Below, piece after piece: positions 16,776 to 25,191 of a stretch of DNA of 48,311 nt. Every line of letters starts with the position of its first letter. The stretch's first letter is position 1. The notes beneath the pieces are model-generated. The model was not told where the DNA came from. It saw nothing but the letters and a program-made list of their open reading frames with translations, and searched no databases. Source of the DNA: Syntrophaceae bacterium UBA7544. Lineage in GTDB: Bacteria > Desulfobacterota > Syntrophia > Syntrophales > Smithellaceae. A program made the translations under genes and the position numbers. Where the stretch lies: contig DLME01000096.1 in assembly GCA_002479215.1 (NCBI GenBank), forward strand, positions 1-48,311, written 5' to 3'.

Positions 16776-18680
16776 ATGAAATTGCATCCACAACTAAAGA
16801 ACCCCAATTTTTACATAATGATTTTGAGCGACGCCTTAATCTTCGTGTTTGCTATAGTGTTGGCTTATCTATTTCGCTTTGAGCTTTCTTTTGGTTATGC
16901 ATACATTAAGCAAATTCAAAACCTGATCATCTGGATTGTTCCCCTGAAGTTAATTATATTTTTTTCCTTCGGGCTCTACCGCGGCATGTGGCGTTATACC
17001 AGCATCAGCGATTTCTGGCTTTTAACCAAGGCTTGTCTTTTATCCACTTTATTAATCCTGGCCATAATTTTGTATGTCAGCCGCTTTGAAGGCTATTCCC
17101 GCGTTATTTTTATCGCTGATGGTTTCTTTACGTTTTTGCTTACCGGTGGAGTGCGTATAATTATTCGTTCCTACTATGCCGCTTACGTCAGTCCTAAAAT
17201 CATCCAAAGTCCGCTTTCCAAAATGATCTTAAAGAAGGTGTTGATTATCGGAGCGGGCGCTGCCGGTGAAAAAATATTGCGGGAAATTTTTGAAAACTAC
17301 CAATTACATTACAAAGTTGTCGGATTCATCGATGACGATCCCAAAAAACAAGGAAGATCAATTCATGGCATACGCGTTCTCGGCAATGTTGAAAAAATCG
17401 TAAAGATTCTCGAAAAAAAAGATGTTCAGGAAATACTTATCGCCATTCCTTCCGCCAGCGGCGATCAAATTAGGAATATTGTCGAAGCTTGCAGGAATTG
17501 CAATGTTTCCTATAAAATATTGCCGGGAATTGGCGAGCTCATTGACGGCAGGGTCAGTATCAAGGTGCTCAGAGATATTAATTACGAAGACCTTTTGGGG
17601 CGGCCTCTGGTGCACTTGAATATTAAAGATATTCGTAATTACCTTGATGATAAAACGGTTTTAATTACCGGCTGTGGCGGATCGATTGGCTCGGAACTAT
17701 GCCGGCAGGTGATAAAATTCCAACCCCATTCCATTATCTTGCTTGATGCCAGTGAAATAAATCTGTTTAATATTCAAATGGAAATACAAAATGAAAAATA
17801 CTACCGCAAATCTGAAGCGGTGCTCGGGCATGTTCAAGACAAAAAATTAATGGAAGACGTTTTTAAAAAATTCAAGCCTCAGGTTGTTTTCCACGCTGCT
17901 GCTTATAAACATGTGCCCATGATGGAGAAAAATCCCTGGGAAGCGGTCTTCAATAATATCATTGGTAGCCGCGTTGCTATGGAAACATCAATCAAACATC
18001 ACGTAGAAAGATTTGTACTGGTTTCAACGGATAAGGCTGTGCGTCCTACAAATGTAATGGGCGCCAGTAAGCGGGTTGCGGAACTGATTATGCAATCTTT
18101 GCAGGGAAACGGAACACGTTTCATGGCTGTTCGATTCGGCAATGTCGTGGGTTCATCCGGTTCCGTAATTCCTGTGTTCCGGCGGCAAATCGAACAAGGA
18201 GGTCCCGTGACCGTTACGCATCCGGATGTCAATCGCTACTTTATGACTATTCACGAGGCGTCGCAGATGATCCTGCAGGCGGGAACCATGGGCGAAGGAG
18301 GAGAAGTCTTCATTCTAAGAATGGGGACACCGGTTAAGATAGCTGATATGGCACGCGACCTAATCCGTCTTTCAGGGAAAGAACCGGATATGGATATTAA
18401 AATTGTCTTTACCGGTTTACGGGATGGGGAAAAATTGTATGAAGAACTCATCACTGTTGAAGAAGACATTTTGCCGACCGGCCATGAAAAAGTTATGGTG
18501 CTTCGGTCCAATAGGCCTTTCAACGGCGCAAAAGATTTACAAGAATCAAGGGATATACTGGGAAATAAAATTGCTGAACTGATGAAAGACGCTCTCCGCC
18601 ATGATTCCCGTGCTATTAAGAAAATACTCAAAGAAATAGTTCCCGAATACACACCGCAGGAAAATGAAGCTGTCCTTTAA
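16776..18680 (+). CDS. UDP-GlcNAc 4,6-dehydratase (WbpM/PglF/CapD-like)
   Basis: A 634-residue membrane-bound nucleotide-sugar dehydratase. Four hydrophobic segments in residues 12-135 anchor it, then a first Rossmann-like domain (LIIGAGAAGEKIL, 157-169) and the catalytic SDR domain with VLITGCGGSIGSE (295-307), HAAAYKHVPMMEKNP (373-387), LVSTDKAVRPTNVMGASKR (415-433). As in WbpM and PglF, the usual SDR tyrosine is replaced by Met428 ahead of Lys432. It would convert UDP-GlcNAc to the 4-keto-6-deoxy sugar for deoxy-aminosugars such as FucNAc, QuiNAc or bacillosamine. I chose ATG 16776, one base after the previous stop; a TTG four codons earlier is possible. It pairs naturally with the PglC-like transferase. 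Confidence 0.93.
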   Translation: MKLHPQLKNPNFYIMILSDALIFVFAIVLAYLFRFELSFGYAYIKQIQNLIIWIVPLKLIIFFSFGLYRGMWRYTSISDFWLLTKACLLSTLLILAIILYVSRFEGYSRVIFIADGFFTFLLTGGVRIIIRSYYAAYVSPKIIQSPLSKMILKKVLIIGAGAAGEKILREIFENYQLHYKVVGFIDDDPKKQGRSIHGIRVLGNVEKIVKILEKKDVQEILIAIPSASGDQIRNIVEACRNCNVSYKILPGIGELIDGRVSIKVLRDINYEDLLGRPLVHLNIKDIRNYLDDKTVLITGCGGSIGSELCRQVIKFQPHSIILLDASEINLFNIQMEIQNEKYYRKSEAVLGHVQDKKLMEDVFKKFKPQVVFHAAAYKHVPMMEKNPWEAVFNNIIGSRVAMETSIKHHVERFVLVSTDKAVRPTNVMGASKRVAELIMQSLQGNGTRFMAVRFGNVVGSSGSVIPVFRRQIEQGGPVTVTHPDVNRYFMTIHEASQMILQAGTMGEGGEVFILRMGTPVKIADMARDLIRLSGKEPDMDIKIVFTGLRDGEKLYEELITVEEDILPTGHEKVMVLRSNRPFNGAKDLQESRDILGNKIAELMKDALRHDSRAIKKILKEIVPEYTPQENEAVL

Positions 18681-18735
18681 GGCTTAAGAAAACAACAAAT
18701 TTAATGATATTATTCCCTCCCCTTGAAACTGTAAA

Positions 18736-19839
18736 ATGTTAATTTGCGCTCAGCATAAAATAAATATTCCCATCAAGAAAATATTAATTATTCAATTAGG
18801 CGATATAGGTGATGTCGTCTGGGCGATTCCGACATTTCAGGCGTTAAAAGACGCGTTTCCCAATGCTGAGCTTTCCGTTTTAACCAGAAATCCCTTTTGT
18901 GATTTACTCCTGGATGACTCATCAGTCGGTAAAGTATTCCAGATCGGCAAAGAAAGTATTTTAAGACAACTGCAATTATTGCTCAGTCTGCGGCGAGAAA
19001 GATTCGATTTGCTCTTTGACCTGCGCGCTGATGATCGCGGGGCTTTTATTTCTTTCTTAAGTGGAGCGAGAATGAGAGCCGCATTATATTATCCGGGATG
19101 GACCTGTCGCAATAGAGCTTTTACCCATCTAGTTGATCCGCCTCCTCAGAAGGAAAGAGTATTCGGAGCGGCTGAACAATCGTTAAAAATTATCAGAGGA
19201 TTAGGAATAAAAGAAACAACTACTATTCCCAAAATATTTGTTTCACAAAAAATTAAAGATAAAATCATAGAGTTAATAGACGCGGAAAAAATTGAAATCC
19301 AGCGAAGATTTATAACTATCAACCCTTTTTCACGCTGGGCTTATAAAGAATGGAGCATGGCCAAGTGGAGTGAACTGGCTCAATTTATCTGGCAAAAATA
19401 TACAATGCCAACAATAGTAGTAGGATCGACGGAAGAGAGTAAACGCGCTGAAAGGTTTGTCTCGGCTGTCTGTTCGCCCGTCTTTAATTTTGCCGGAAGA
19501 ACAACGCTGAGGGAAATGCCGGCGCTTCTGCAACTGAGCCGGCTGCATATAGGCGTGGACAGCGCCGCTCCGCAAATAGCGGCGGCAGTCGGCACCCCGA
19601 CTTTGACTATTTACGGGCCGTCCGACTGGCGCGATTGGGCGCCGCCAGGAGATAGAAATCACGTTGTTCTGCCGGATATGGATTGTTCGCCCTGTCATCA
19701 AAAAGGTTGTAATGGAAGCGGCCAAAGTGAATGCCTGGAAAAGTTATCTGCGAACAAAGTGCAAGATGCTGTAGAAACAATACTTGATAATAATATGACC
19801 ACACTAAAATATTATACAGAGGTGATCGAGTGCAAGTGA
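18736..19839 (+). CDS. Glycosyltransferase family 9 (heptosyltransferase-like)
   Basis: A 367-residue GT-B enzyme. KKILIIQLGDIGDVVWAIP (14-32) with Asp26 is the GT9 N-terminal signature, and HIGVDSAAPQIAAAVGTPT then TIYGPSDWRDWAPPG near residues 275-305 is the C-terminal ADP-sugar site. The late CSPCHQKGCNGSGQSECL cysteine-rich segment is common in heptosyltransferase relatives. GT9 proteins add L-glycero-D-manno-heptose, or similar sugars, in LPS core assembly. The gene's 3' end overlaps the wzm start by 10 bases, so they are translationally coupled despite their different roles. The start ATG at 18736 has little Shine-Dalgarno sequence. Confidence 0.9.
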   Translation: MLICAQHKINIPIKKILIIQLGDIGDVVWAIPTFQALKDAFPNAELSVLTRNPFCDLLLDDSSVGKVFQIGKESILRQLQLLLSLRRERFDLLFDLRADDRGAFISFLSGARMRAALYYPGWTCRNRAFTHLVDPPPQKERVFGAAEQSLKIIRGLGIKETTTIPKIFVSQKIKDKIIELIDAEKIEIQRRFITINPFSRWAYKEWSMAKWSELAQFIWQKYTMPTIVVGSTEESKRAERFVSAVCSPVFNFAGRTTLREMPALLQLSRLHIGVDSAAPQIAAAVGTPTLTIYGPSDWRDWAPPGDRNHVVLPDMDCSPCHQKGCNGSGQSECLEKLSANKVQDAVETILDNNMTTLKYYTEVIECK

Positions 19840-20666
19840 ATCCTCATGCAGTGCAACCAACGTCGCCTTTGTCCTTGTTGCGTAGTCTCTGGCGCAACCG
19901 CCAACTCATCGTGCAAATGACCAAGCGCGAAGTAGTCGGTCGCTACAAGGGCTCAGTCTTGGGGATTTTGTGGTCTTTCCTGAATCCCTTGATCATGCTT
20001 ACCATCTATACATTTGTGTTCTCCGTTGTTTTCAAGTCCCGCTGGGGTGGCAATACAGATGAGCCCAAAACTCAGTTCGCCATTGTGTTGTTTGTGGGCA
20101 TGATCGTTCATGGCCTTTTTGCTGAAGTAATCAACCGCGCACCCGTACTGATTACCGCTAACGTGAATTTTGTTAAAAAAGTGGTTTTCCCGCTTGATAT
20201 TTTGCCTTCAGTTGCTATCGGTGCAGCCCTGTTCCACAGCCTCGTAAGTCTTGGTATACTCATGGTTGCTTTTGTACTATTTAACGGTTACCTGAATTGG
20301 ACGGCAATATTCATTCCATTTGTGCTATTGCCACTCATTATCCTTACTCTTGGCGTTGCCTGGATGCTGGCATCCCTCGGTGTATTCCTTCGTGATTTAG
20401 GGCAAACCACAAGCATCATCACTATGATAATGTTGTTTTTCTCCCCCATCTTTTACCCGGTGAAAGCGTTGCCGGTAGCATTGCGTCCGTGGATCATGGC
20501 CAACCCGCTCACCTTCATTATTGAACAGGCACGAGAAGTACTGATCTGGGGGCATCTGCCCGATTGGGTGGGGCTGGGCATCTATAGTCTTGTGGCTTTG
20601 GGTGTGGCCTGGGCAGGCTATGCCTGGTTCCAGAAGACACGAAAAGGATTTGCCGATGTCCTCTAA
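19830..20666 (+). CDS. wzm: ABC-2 polysaccharide exporter permease (Wzm)
   Basis: A 278-residue integral membrane protein with about six helices and the opening LIVQMTKREVVGRYKGSVLG then LWSFLNPLIMLTIYTFVFS, typical of Wzm/KpsM-type ABC-2 permeases. A second signature PIFYPVKALP lies near residue 210. With Wzt it flips the lipid-linked O-antigen or capsule glycan across the inner membrane. GTG 19830 is the start, with GAGG about 8 bases upstream, inside the end of the GT9 gene. The gene ends 11 bases inside wzt. It and the first half of wzt look richer in GC than the AT-rich genes that follow. Confidence 0.93.
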   Translation: MQVNPHAVQPTSPLSLLRSLWRNRQLIVQMTKREVVGRYKGSVLGILWSFLNPLIMLTIYTFVFSVVFKSRWGGNTDEPKTQFAIVLFVGMIVHGLFAEVINRAPVLITANVNFVKKVVFPLDILPSVAIGAALFHSLVSLGILMVAFVLFNGYLNWTAIFIPFVLLPLIILTLGVAWMLASLGVFLRDLGQTTSIITMIMLFFSPIFYPVKALPVALRPWIMANPLTFIIEQAREVLIWGHLPDWVGLGIYSLVALGVAWAGYAWFQKTRKGFADVL

Positions 20667-21969
20667 TGATATTGCTATACGTATCAGCAATCTGGGCAAA
20701 TGTTACCAGATTTACGATACCCCTCGTGACCGGCTCAAGCAATTTGTTGCTCCCCGTTTGCAAAGGCTTTTCGGACAGTCTCCCAAACAATATTTCCGCG
20801 AGTTCTGGGCGCTTAAGGATGTCTCTTTTGAAGTAAAGAAAGGCGAGACGGTGGGCATAATCGGACGCAATGGTTCGGGCAAATCTACTATACTGCAATC
20901 TATCTGCGGCATACTGACTCCAACTATTGGTAAAGTAGAGACTAACGGTCGCATATCAGCTTTGTTGGAACTGGGCTCCGGATTCAACCCGGAGTTCACC
21001 GGCCGCGAAAACGTATACATGAACGCCGCACTCTTGGGGTTGAGCAGGGATGAGATCGACAATCGCTTTGATGATATAGCTTCCTTTGCCGATATTGGCG
21101 AGTTCATTGAACAGCCAATAAAGACATATTCGTCAGGGATGTTTGTGAGATTGGCGTTTGCAGTAGCAGTAACGGTTGATCCGGACATATTGATTGTAGA
21201 TGAAGCGCTGAGTGTCGGGGATATACGATTTCAATTAAAGTGTCATCGAAAGTTTGAAGAATTTCGCGAAAAGAATAAAACGATCCTTTTTGTTTCACAT
21301 TCTACAAGCGATGTTGTTCGTCTGTGCAACAGAGCTATATGGCTGGACAATGGTATGATTCGCAAGTCAGGAATATCAAAAAATGTAGTGGAAGAATACC
21401 ATGCGTGGATGGTGCATGATACGGGACTGCAGCAAGCGATTGTTGCAATGACTGATGCATTGAAAAATAAGGGGAATGAGTATGATTTAGTTCCTGTGCC
21501 GGTCAATGCTTGTATAACCGGCGAGGGAGGCGCAACCGTTGATGCAGTAGGCTTTTTTACGGAAGATAATAAGAGAATTACATTGCTTGATGGACCAAAA
21601 AACGTGAAGATTGTTTTTCGCGTAAATGCAAAAGTAATGATTGACAACCCTTATGTCGGTTTCCATATTATTAACATTAAAGGTTTAAGAATAATAGGTT
21701 CCAATAATCATGTTTTGGGGCAAGAAATGGCTAGAATAGACGCAGGTGATACTGTTTTAGTAAATTTTTCTTTTCTCTTTCCTGAAATAGAAAACGGGAC
21801 CTATTTCGTTGCACTTGGCGTTAATGATGGCACAATGCAAACTCATATTCGTCATCAGTATATAGCAGATGCGTATGAGTTTCAGTTTAACAGCATGAGT
21901 CTATTGCAGCGCCAGGCTGTGTTATTTAAGCTAAATCATTGTTCTGTTGATGTGAGTTCTTGTTGTTGA
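20656..21969 (+). CDS. wzt: ABC exporter ATPase with glycan-binding C-terminal domain (Wzt)
   Basis: A 437-residue ATPase. Walker A GRNGSGKS (70-77), signature TYSSGMFVRLAF (157-168), Walker B DILIVDEA (177-184) and switch His215 are intact. After residue about 265 comes an extra domain of about 160 residues, the Wzt C-terminal beta-sandwich that in E. coli O8/O9a binds the modified non-reducing end of the O-antigen. Its presence implies that the exported glycan carries a terminal cap, for example a methyl group. ATG 20656 lies inside the end of wzm (11-base overlap). Base composition by eye becomes more AT-rich in the second half, suggesting that the C-terminal domain has a separate history. 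Confidence 0.93.
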   Translation: MSSNDIAIRISNLGKCYQIYDTPRDRLKQFVAPRLQRLFGQSPKQYFREFWALKDVSFEVKKGETVGIIGRNGSGKSTILQSICGILTPTIGKVETNGRISALLELGSGFNPEFTGRENVYMNAALLGLSRDEIDNRFDDIASFADIGEFIEQPIKTYSSGMFVRLAFAVAVTVDPDILIVDEALSVGDIRFQLKCHRKFEEFREKNKTILFVSHSTSDVVRLCNRAIWLDNGMIRKSGISKNVVEEYHAWMVHDTGLQQAIVAMTDALKNKGNEYDLVPVPVNACITGEGGATVDAVGFFTEDNKRITLLDGPKNVKIVFRVNAKVMIDNPYVGFHIINIKGLRIIGSNNHVLGQEMARIDAGDTVLVNFSFLFPEIENGTYFVALGVNDGTMQTHIRHQYIADAYEFQFNSMSLLQRQAVLFKLNHCSVDVSSCC

Positions 21970-22050
21970 TCAATGTGCGGTTAATAGGCTTCTGGCCACG
22001 TCGATTTGATAAATTTTGACGGAGTTTTTTTGCAATAATTAAGGAAGTAA

Positions 22051-22782
22051 ATGATACAAGATAAAGATACCGGCTTATTAGACTATAAAAAGCGACCTAT
22101 TTCTGCAGCTGGATATGATATGTCGTTTAGTAGAATTCTGGTTTTCTTTCTCTTCCATATTAACTGGTTAAAATATGTGTATCATTGGTGGAAAACTTTA
22201 TCTATATATAAGAATTGGTCCGCAATTGACTTATGCTTGCCATGGTATAATTATGGAGGAATAAACTGGGTTAAGAGTTATGTTAAAAAACATATGAAAG
22301 TTTTTGAATACGGTACAGGAGGGTCAACATTATTTTATGCAGATTCAGTAGCAGAATTGGTTTCAGTAGAACACAATAAAAATTGGTATGATAAAATTGT
22401 AAGACGCTTAGAAAAAAGACATAACGCTAAAGTGTATCTGCAAGAACCAGAATTTATTGATAATCAAGCAAGATTAACAGAATATATTTCAAAAACATTT
22501 AGCGAGTATCAAAATTATAGTTTTGAAAAGTATGTGAGGACGATTGAAAGGTATCCTGATAACTATTTTGATCTGGTTGTAATAGATGGGAGGTGTCGCC
22601 CAATGTGCCTATCAATATCTCTTAAAAAAGTTAATAAGGGCGGCTGGATACTATTTGATAATTCGGAAAGATATCATTATCAAAATGCAATTAATAGTTT
22701 GAAATGTAGAAGAAAAAAAGTATTTTTCGGTTTTGGGCCGTTTCTGAAATCATTTTGGAATACAATGATTATAAAACCATAA
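22051..22782 (+). CDS. SAM-dependent methyltransferase-like protein
   Basis: A 243-residue protein with a Rossmann methyltransferase core: VFEYGTGGSTLFYADS (84-99), VSVEHNKNWYDKI (104-116) with the strand-2 Glu107, FDLVVIDGRCRP near 173-184 and GGWILFDNSERYHY near 205. These match the order motif I, acidic loop, motif II and motif III. The N-terminus has a hydrophobic aromatic patch (26-50), possibly a membrane contact. The gene is strongly AT-rich compared with wzm, which suggests separate acquisition. The start ATG follows TTAAGGAAGTAA. It lies 8 bases upstream of the FkbM-GT4 fusion and is surely co-transcribed with it. It probably methylates a sugar, perhaps the terminal cap recognised by Wzt (inference). 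Confidence 0.75.
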   Translation: MIQDKDTGLLDYKKRPISAAGYDMSFSRILVFFLFHINWLKYVYHWWKTLSIYKNWSAIDLCLPWYNYGGINWVKSYVKKHMKVFEYGTGGSTLFYADSVAELVSVEHNKNWYDKIVRRLEKRHNAKVYLQEPEFIDNQARLTEYISKTFSEYQNYSFEKYVRTIERYPDNYFDLVVIDGRCRPMCLSISLKKVNKGGWILFDNSERYHYQNAINSLKCRRKKVFFGFGPFLKSFWNTMIIKP

Positions 22783-22789
22783 GAAAATT

Positions 22790-24964
22790 ATGCGAAGCCA
22801 AGCTCAAGATTACAATAAATTTTCCAACCGGATTCTTAGAAACTTTGTAAAGAAATGCGATCTATTTGTCGACGTTGGTGCTAGGGACGGCTATTATTCC
22901 CTGCTTGCGGCTAAGGCAAAAAAAGATATCAGAATTATTGCCGTTGAACCGATAGCGGAAAATTTCAAGGTTTTAAACAAAAACGTTATTCACAATAATA
23001 TCGGTACGGCACGCGCAAAGTGCATTAATTCCGCTGTTTCGTCCAGCTCAGGAAAAATTAAGCTTTACAAATCCAAGGCATCAGATAACAGCAGTGTTCT
23101 CCCCCCCCCCAATGCCGCTACATTAGAACAACTAGAAGTACGCTCTGTAAGTTTGGATGATCTCCTAAAAAATGAGCAGTATAAAAGCCTTTTTATCAAG
23201 ACGGATACAGAAGGAAATGAAATGGAGGTGCTGAAGGGACTATCGGCAACCTTAAAAAAATGTGACGCTGTCACAATTTTATTGGAAATGAATCCGAAGT
23301 TGTTCAAGCTAGCTGGGACTAGTTGTGAAGAGGTGACAGAATATTTAGCAGCAAAAGGCTTCAGCGTTTACGGTATAGATGATCGGGAAAGCAAATATTA
23401 TCCTCTCAATGTAGCGGATAATTTATACAAATTAGAGACAGAACATCCTTTTTTTAACGCGCTTTGCGTTAAAAAAGAAAAATCCTTATCGGTTGCTTTT
23501 TTTTCCCATAGTGCAATTCTGGCAGGTGCGGAAAGAAGTTTAGCCGATTTAGTGGAGGATTTGTGTAATGACTCCGTACTGTGCTCTGTTCTATTGCCGT
23601 CTGACGGACCACTAAAAGATGTCCTTCTTGATAAAGGAGCGGCTGTGTATGTGTTACCAGAATACATACACTGGTGGGCAGACGGCAATAGTTCTTTCAA
23701 CGAAAAGACGCAAAAACTTCAACTTGCCCAGTCGATGATGGCCACGGTTACTGGAGCCATGCCGATTCTGCAGCGGCTAAGGCCTGACATTATTTATACA
23801 CAGACGATTGTCGCGCCTTGGGGCGCGTTGTGCGCTGAAATTCTGTCGATTCCGCACGTGCTTTCAGTCTGTGAATACGGCGAACTCGACCTTCATTTTA
23901 AATTTTATTTTGGTTTCCGAGAGAGTATCAAGGCTTTATATGACAGCAGTAAGGCAGTGTTTAGCATTACGAAATCGGTCAAGAACGTAGTTTTCAAGGG
24001 GATAAGTGATAAAGATAATAAGATTGAAGTTGTGTACAGAAGCGTCCGGCTAGTGTTGGATAACGATCTTGATATCACACCGCAAAATTATGATTATAAG
24101 AATAGATCCGAGATAAAAATAGCGATTTTTGGAACGATCTATGAAGGGAAAGGACAGGAAGATATCGTGCGGGCCGGCATTGAGCTGATGAAAAGAGGGC
24201 TTAAGATAAAAGTTTATATTATCGGACATTCAGTCCCACATTATTTAGCGTTTATTAAAGACTTCATCAGCGTCAGTGCATATAAAGAAAATTTTATTAT
24301 CAAAGATTTTGTTAACGACCCGATTAAACATATGAAGGAAATGGATATTGTCGTTTCGTGTTCCAGAAGCGAGGCTCTTGGAAGAACACTATTTGAAGCA
24401 ATATTGTTAGATAAGCCCATTGTTTATTCTGATTCGGGAGGTCCAAAGGAAATCTTTACCAATAAAAAACACGGTTTGGCCTATAAATGCGCGGATGAGC
24501 ATAGTCTAGTTGAAAAGTTATTATTTGTGATGGATCACCCCGACAAAACGAGACAAAGAGTGCAAGCTGCAAAGGAATATGTATTAAAGAATTTTAATCC
24601 GGGGAACTACTCCGGGAAAATTGAATCTCGCTTAAAACAAATAAAAGGCACAAAAATTGAGACGAGTCACAGCGTGCAGGCATTATTCAGTGTTGATTTC
24701 CTGGCCGATGCACTGCAGGGTGAATTTGAGAGAAGAGATGCCGAGATTGCAGAGCGCGAAAGGCAGATCGCCAGTCTCAACCAAGCGGTGGTCGAACGTG
24801 ACGGGCAGATCACCCAAATCACCTCAAGCAATTCATGGAAGATGACGCTTCCGTTGCGGGAAGCCAGGCGGTGGTCGACGAATCCGATGTCACAAACCAA
24901 ACGCTATTGGAGGGAGGCGACAAAACTTGCCAAGTCGTTTTATATGCGCCTATTTCTGATCTAA
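22790..24964 (+). CDS. FkbM methyltransferase-glycosyltransferase family 4 fusion with coiled-coil tail
   Basis: A 724-residue multidomain protein. Residues about 20-215 are an FkbM methyltransferase: LFVDVGARDGYYSLLAAKA (25-43), IIAVEPIAENFKVL (49-62), SLFIKTDTEGNEMEVLKGL (133-151). Residues about 233-650 are a GT4 GT-B domain: SHSAILAGAERSLADL (239-254), IAIFGTIYEGKGQEDIV and the nucleotide-sugar segment SRSEALGRTLFEAILLDKP. Residues about 650-678 are a charged heptad-like coiled coil (RRDAEIAERERQIASL), then a tail with SSNSWKMTLPLR (679-690). A C10 run at 23101-23110 makes codons 104-107. The combination of cap-making domains and a coiled coil next to wzt recalls the WbdD chain terminator, though the catalytic domains differ. 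The start lacks a clear ribosome site. Confidence 0.88.
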   Translation: MRSQAQDYNKFSNRILRNFVKKCDLFVDVGARDGYYSLLAAKAKKDIRIIAVEPIAENFKVLNKNVIHNNIGTARAKCINSAVSSSSGKIKLYKSKASDNSSVLPPPNAATLEQLEVRSVSLDDLLKNEQYKSLFIKTDTEGNEMEVLKGLSATLKKCDAVTILLEMNPKLFKLAGTSCEEVTEYLAAKGFSVYGIDDRESKYYPLNVADNLYKLETEHPFFNALCVKKEKSLSVAFFSHSAILAGAERSLADLVEDLCNDSVLCSVLLPSDGPLKDVLLDKGAAVYVLPEYIHWWADGNSSFNEKTQKLQLAQSMMATVTGAMPILQRLRPDIIYTQTIVAPWGALCAEILSIPHVLSVCEYGELDLHFKFYFGFRESIKALYDSSKAVFSITKSVKNVVFKGISDKDNKIEVVYRSVRLVLDNDLDITPQNYDYKNRSEIKIAIFGTIYEGKGQEDIVRAGIELMKRGLKIKVYIIGHSVPHYLAFIKDFISVSAYKENFIIKDFVNDPIKHMKEMDIVVSCSRSEALGRTLFEAILLDKPIVYSDSGGPKEIFTNKKHGLAYKCADEHSLVEKLLFVMDHPDKTRQRVQAAKEYVLKNFNPGNYSGKIESRLKQIKGTKIETSHSVQALFSVDFLADALQGEFERRDAEIAERERQIASLNQAVVERDGQITQITSSNSWKMTLPLREARRWSTNPMSQTKRYWREATKLAKSFYMRLFLI
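23101..23110 (+). repeat. Homopolymeric C10 tract inside a coding region
   Basis: Ten consecutive C residues encode the end of Leu-Pro-Pro-Pro in the FkbM domain of the fusion gene. Loss of one C brings a TAG within about six codons, and gain of one brings a TGA soon after, so a length change would switch the protein off. Long C or G tracts are classic slipped-strand sites in surface-glycan genes of other bacteria. Confidence 0.75.
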
Positions 24965-25131
24965 CAAAGAAAAAAAGGTGTACGGGTTTTATTTGGCAAA
25001 TCACACACAGGGGTAAGTGGTTCTCGGTGAAAAAGGAATCGTATACCCCGGCAAAGCCAGCGATATATGACTTTTTCCATTCGTTTAATGGAGCGATTAT
25101 GATCCATGGAATTAAAGAGAGATAAATCAGT

Positions 25132-25186
25132 ACCGAAAGAAACTGCAAATTGGTTGGGAGCGATGGTTAGTTGTGTAAAGGTCTCG
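25132..25186 (+). repeat. Leader repeat shared with the gene at 42097
   Basis: These 55 bases align without gaps to 42066-42120, with about 45 identities by hand count (35 of the last 41). At 42097 the repeat contains the start codon and first eight codons of the membrane-protein gene. Here the same ATG (25163) opens a 10-codon frame (MVSCVKVSLP) that ends by overlapping the ATG of the next gene at 25192 (ATGA). It looks like the retained 5' end of a replaced gene. Confidence 0.7.
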
Positions 25187-25191
25187 CTACC

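Noticed and set aside
18251..18652. 133-codon antisense frame over the dehydratase gene
   Set aside because: Fully inside a well-supported gene on the other strand, with a serine/arginine-rich shadow composition.
23499..23506. T8 tract in the FkbM-GT4 gene
   Set aside because: T runs of this size are common in this AT-rich DNA and less prone to switching than the C10 tract, so no claim is made.
24835..25125. Open frame of 96 codons overlapping the end of the FkbM-GT4 gene
   Set aside because: Its first half lies inside the coding region in another frame and the second half resembles no family. Kept only as part of the gap before 25192.
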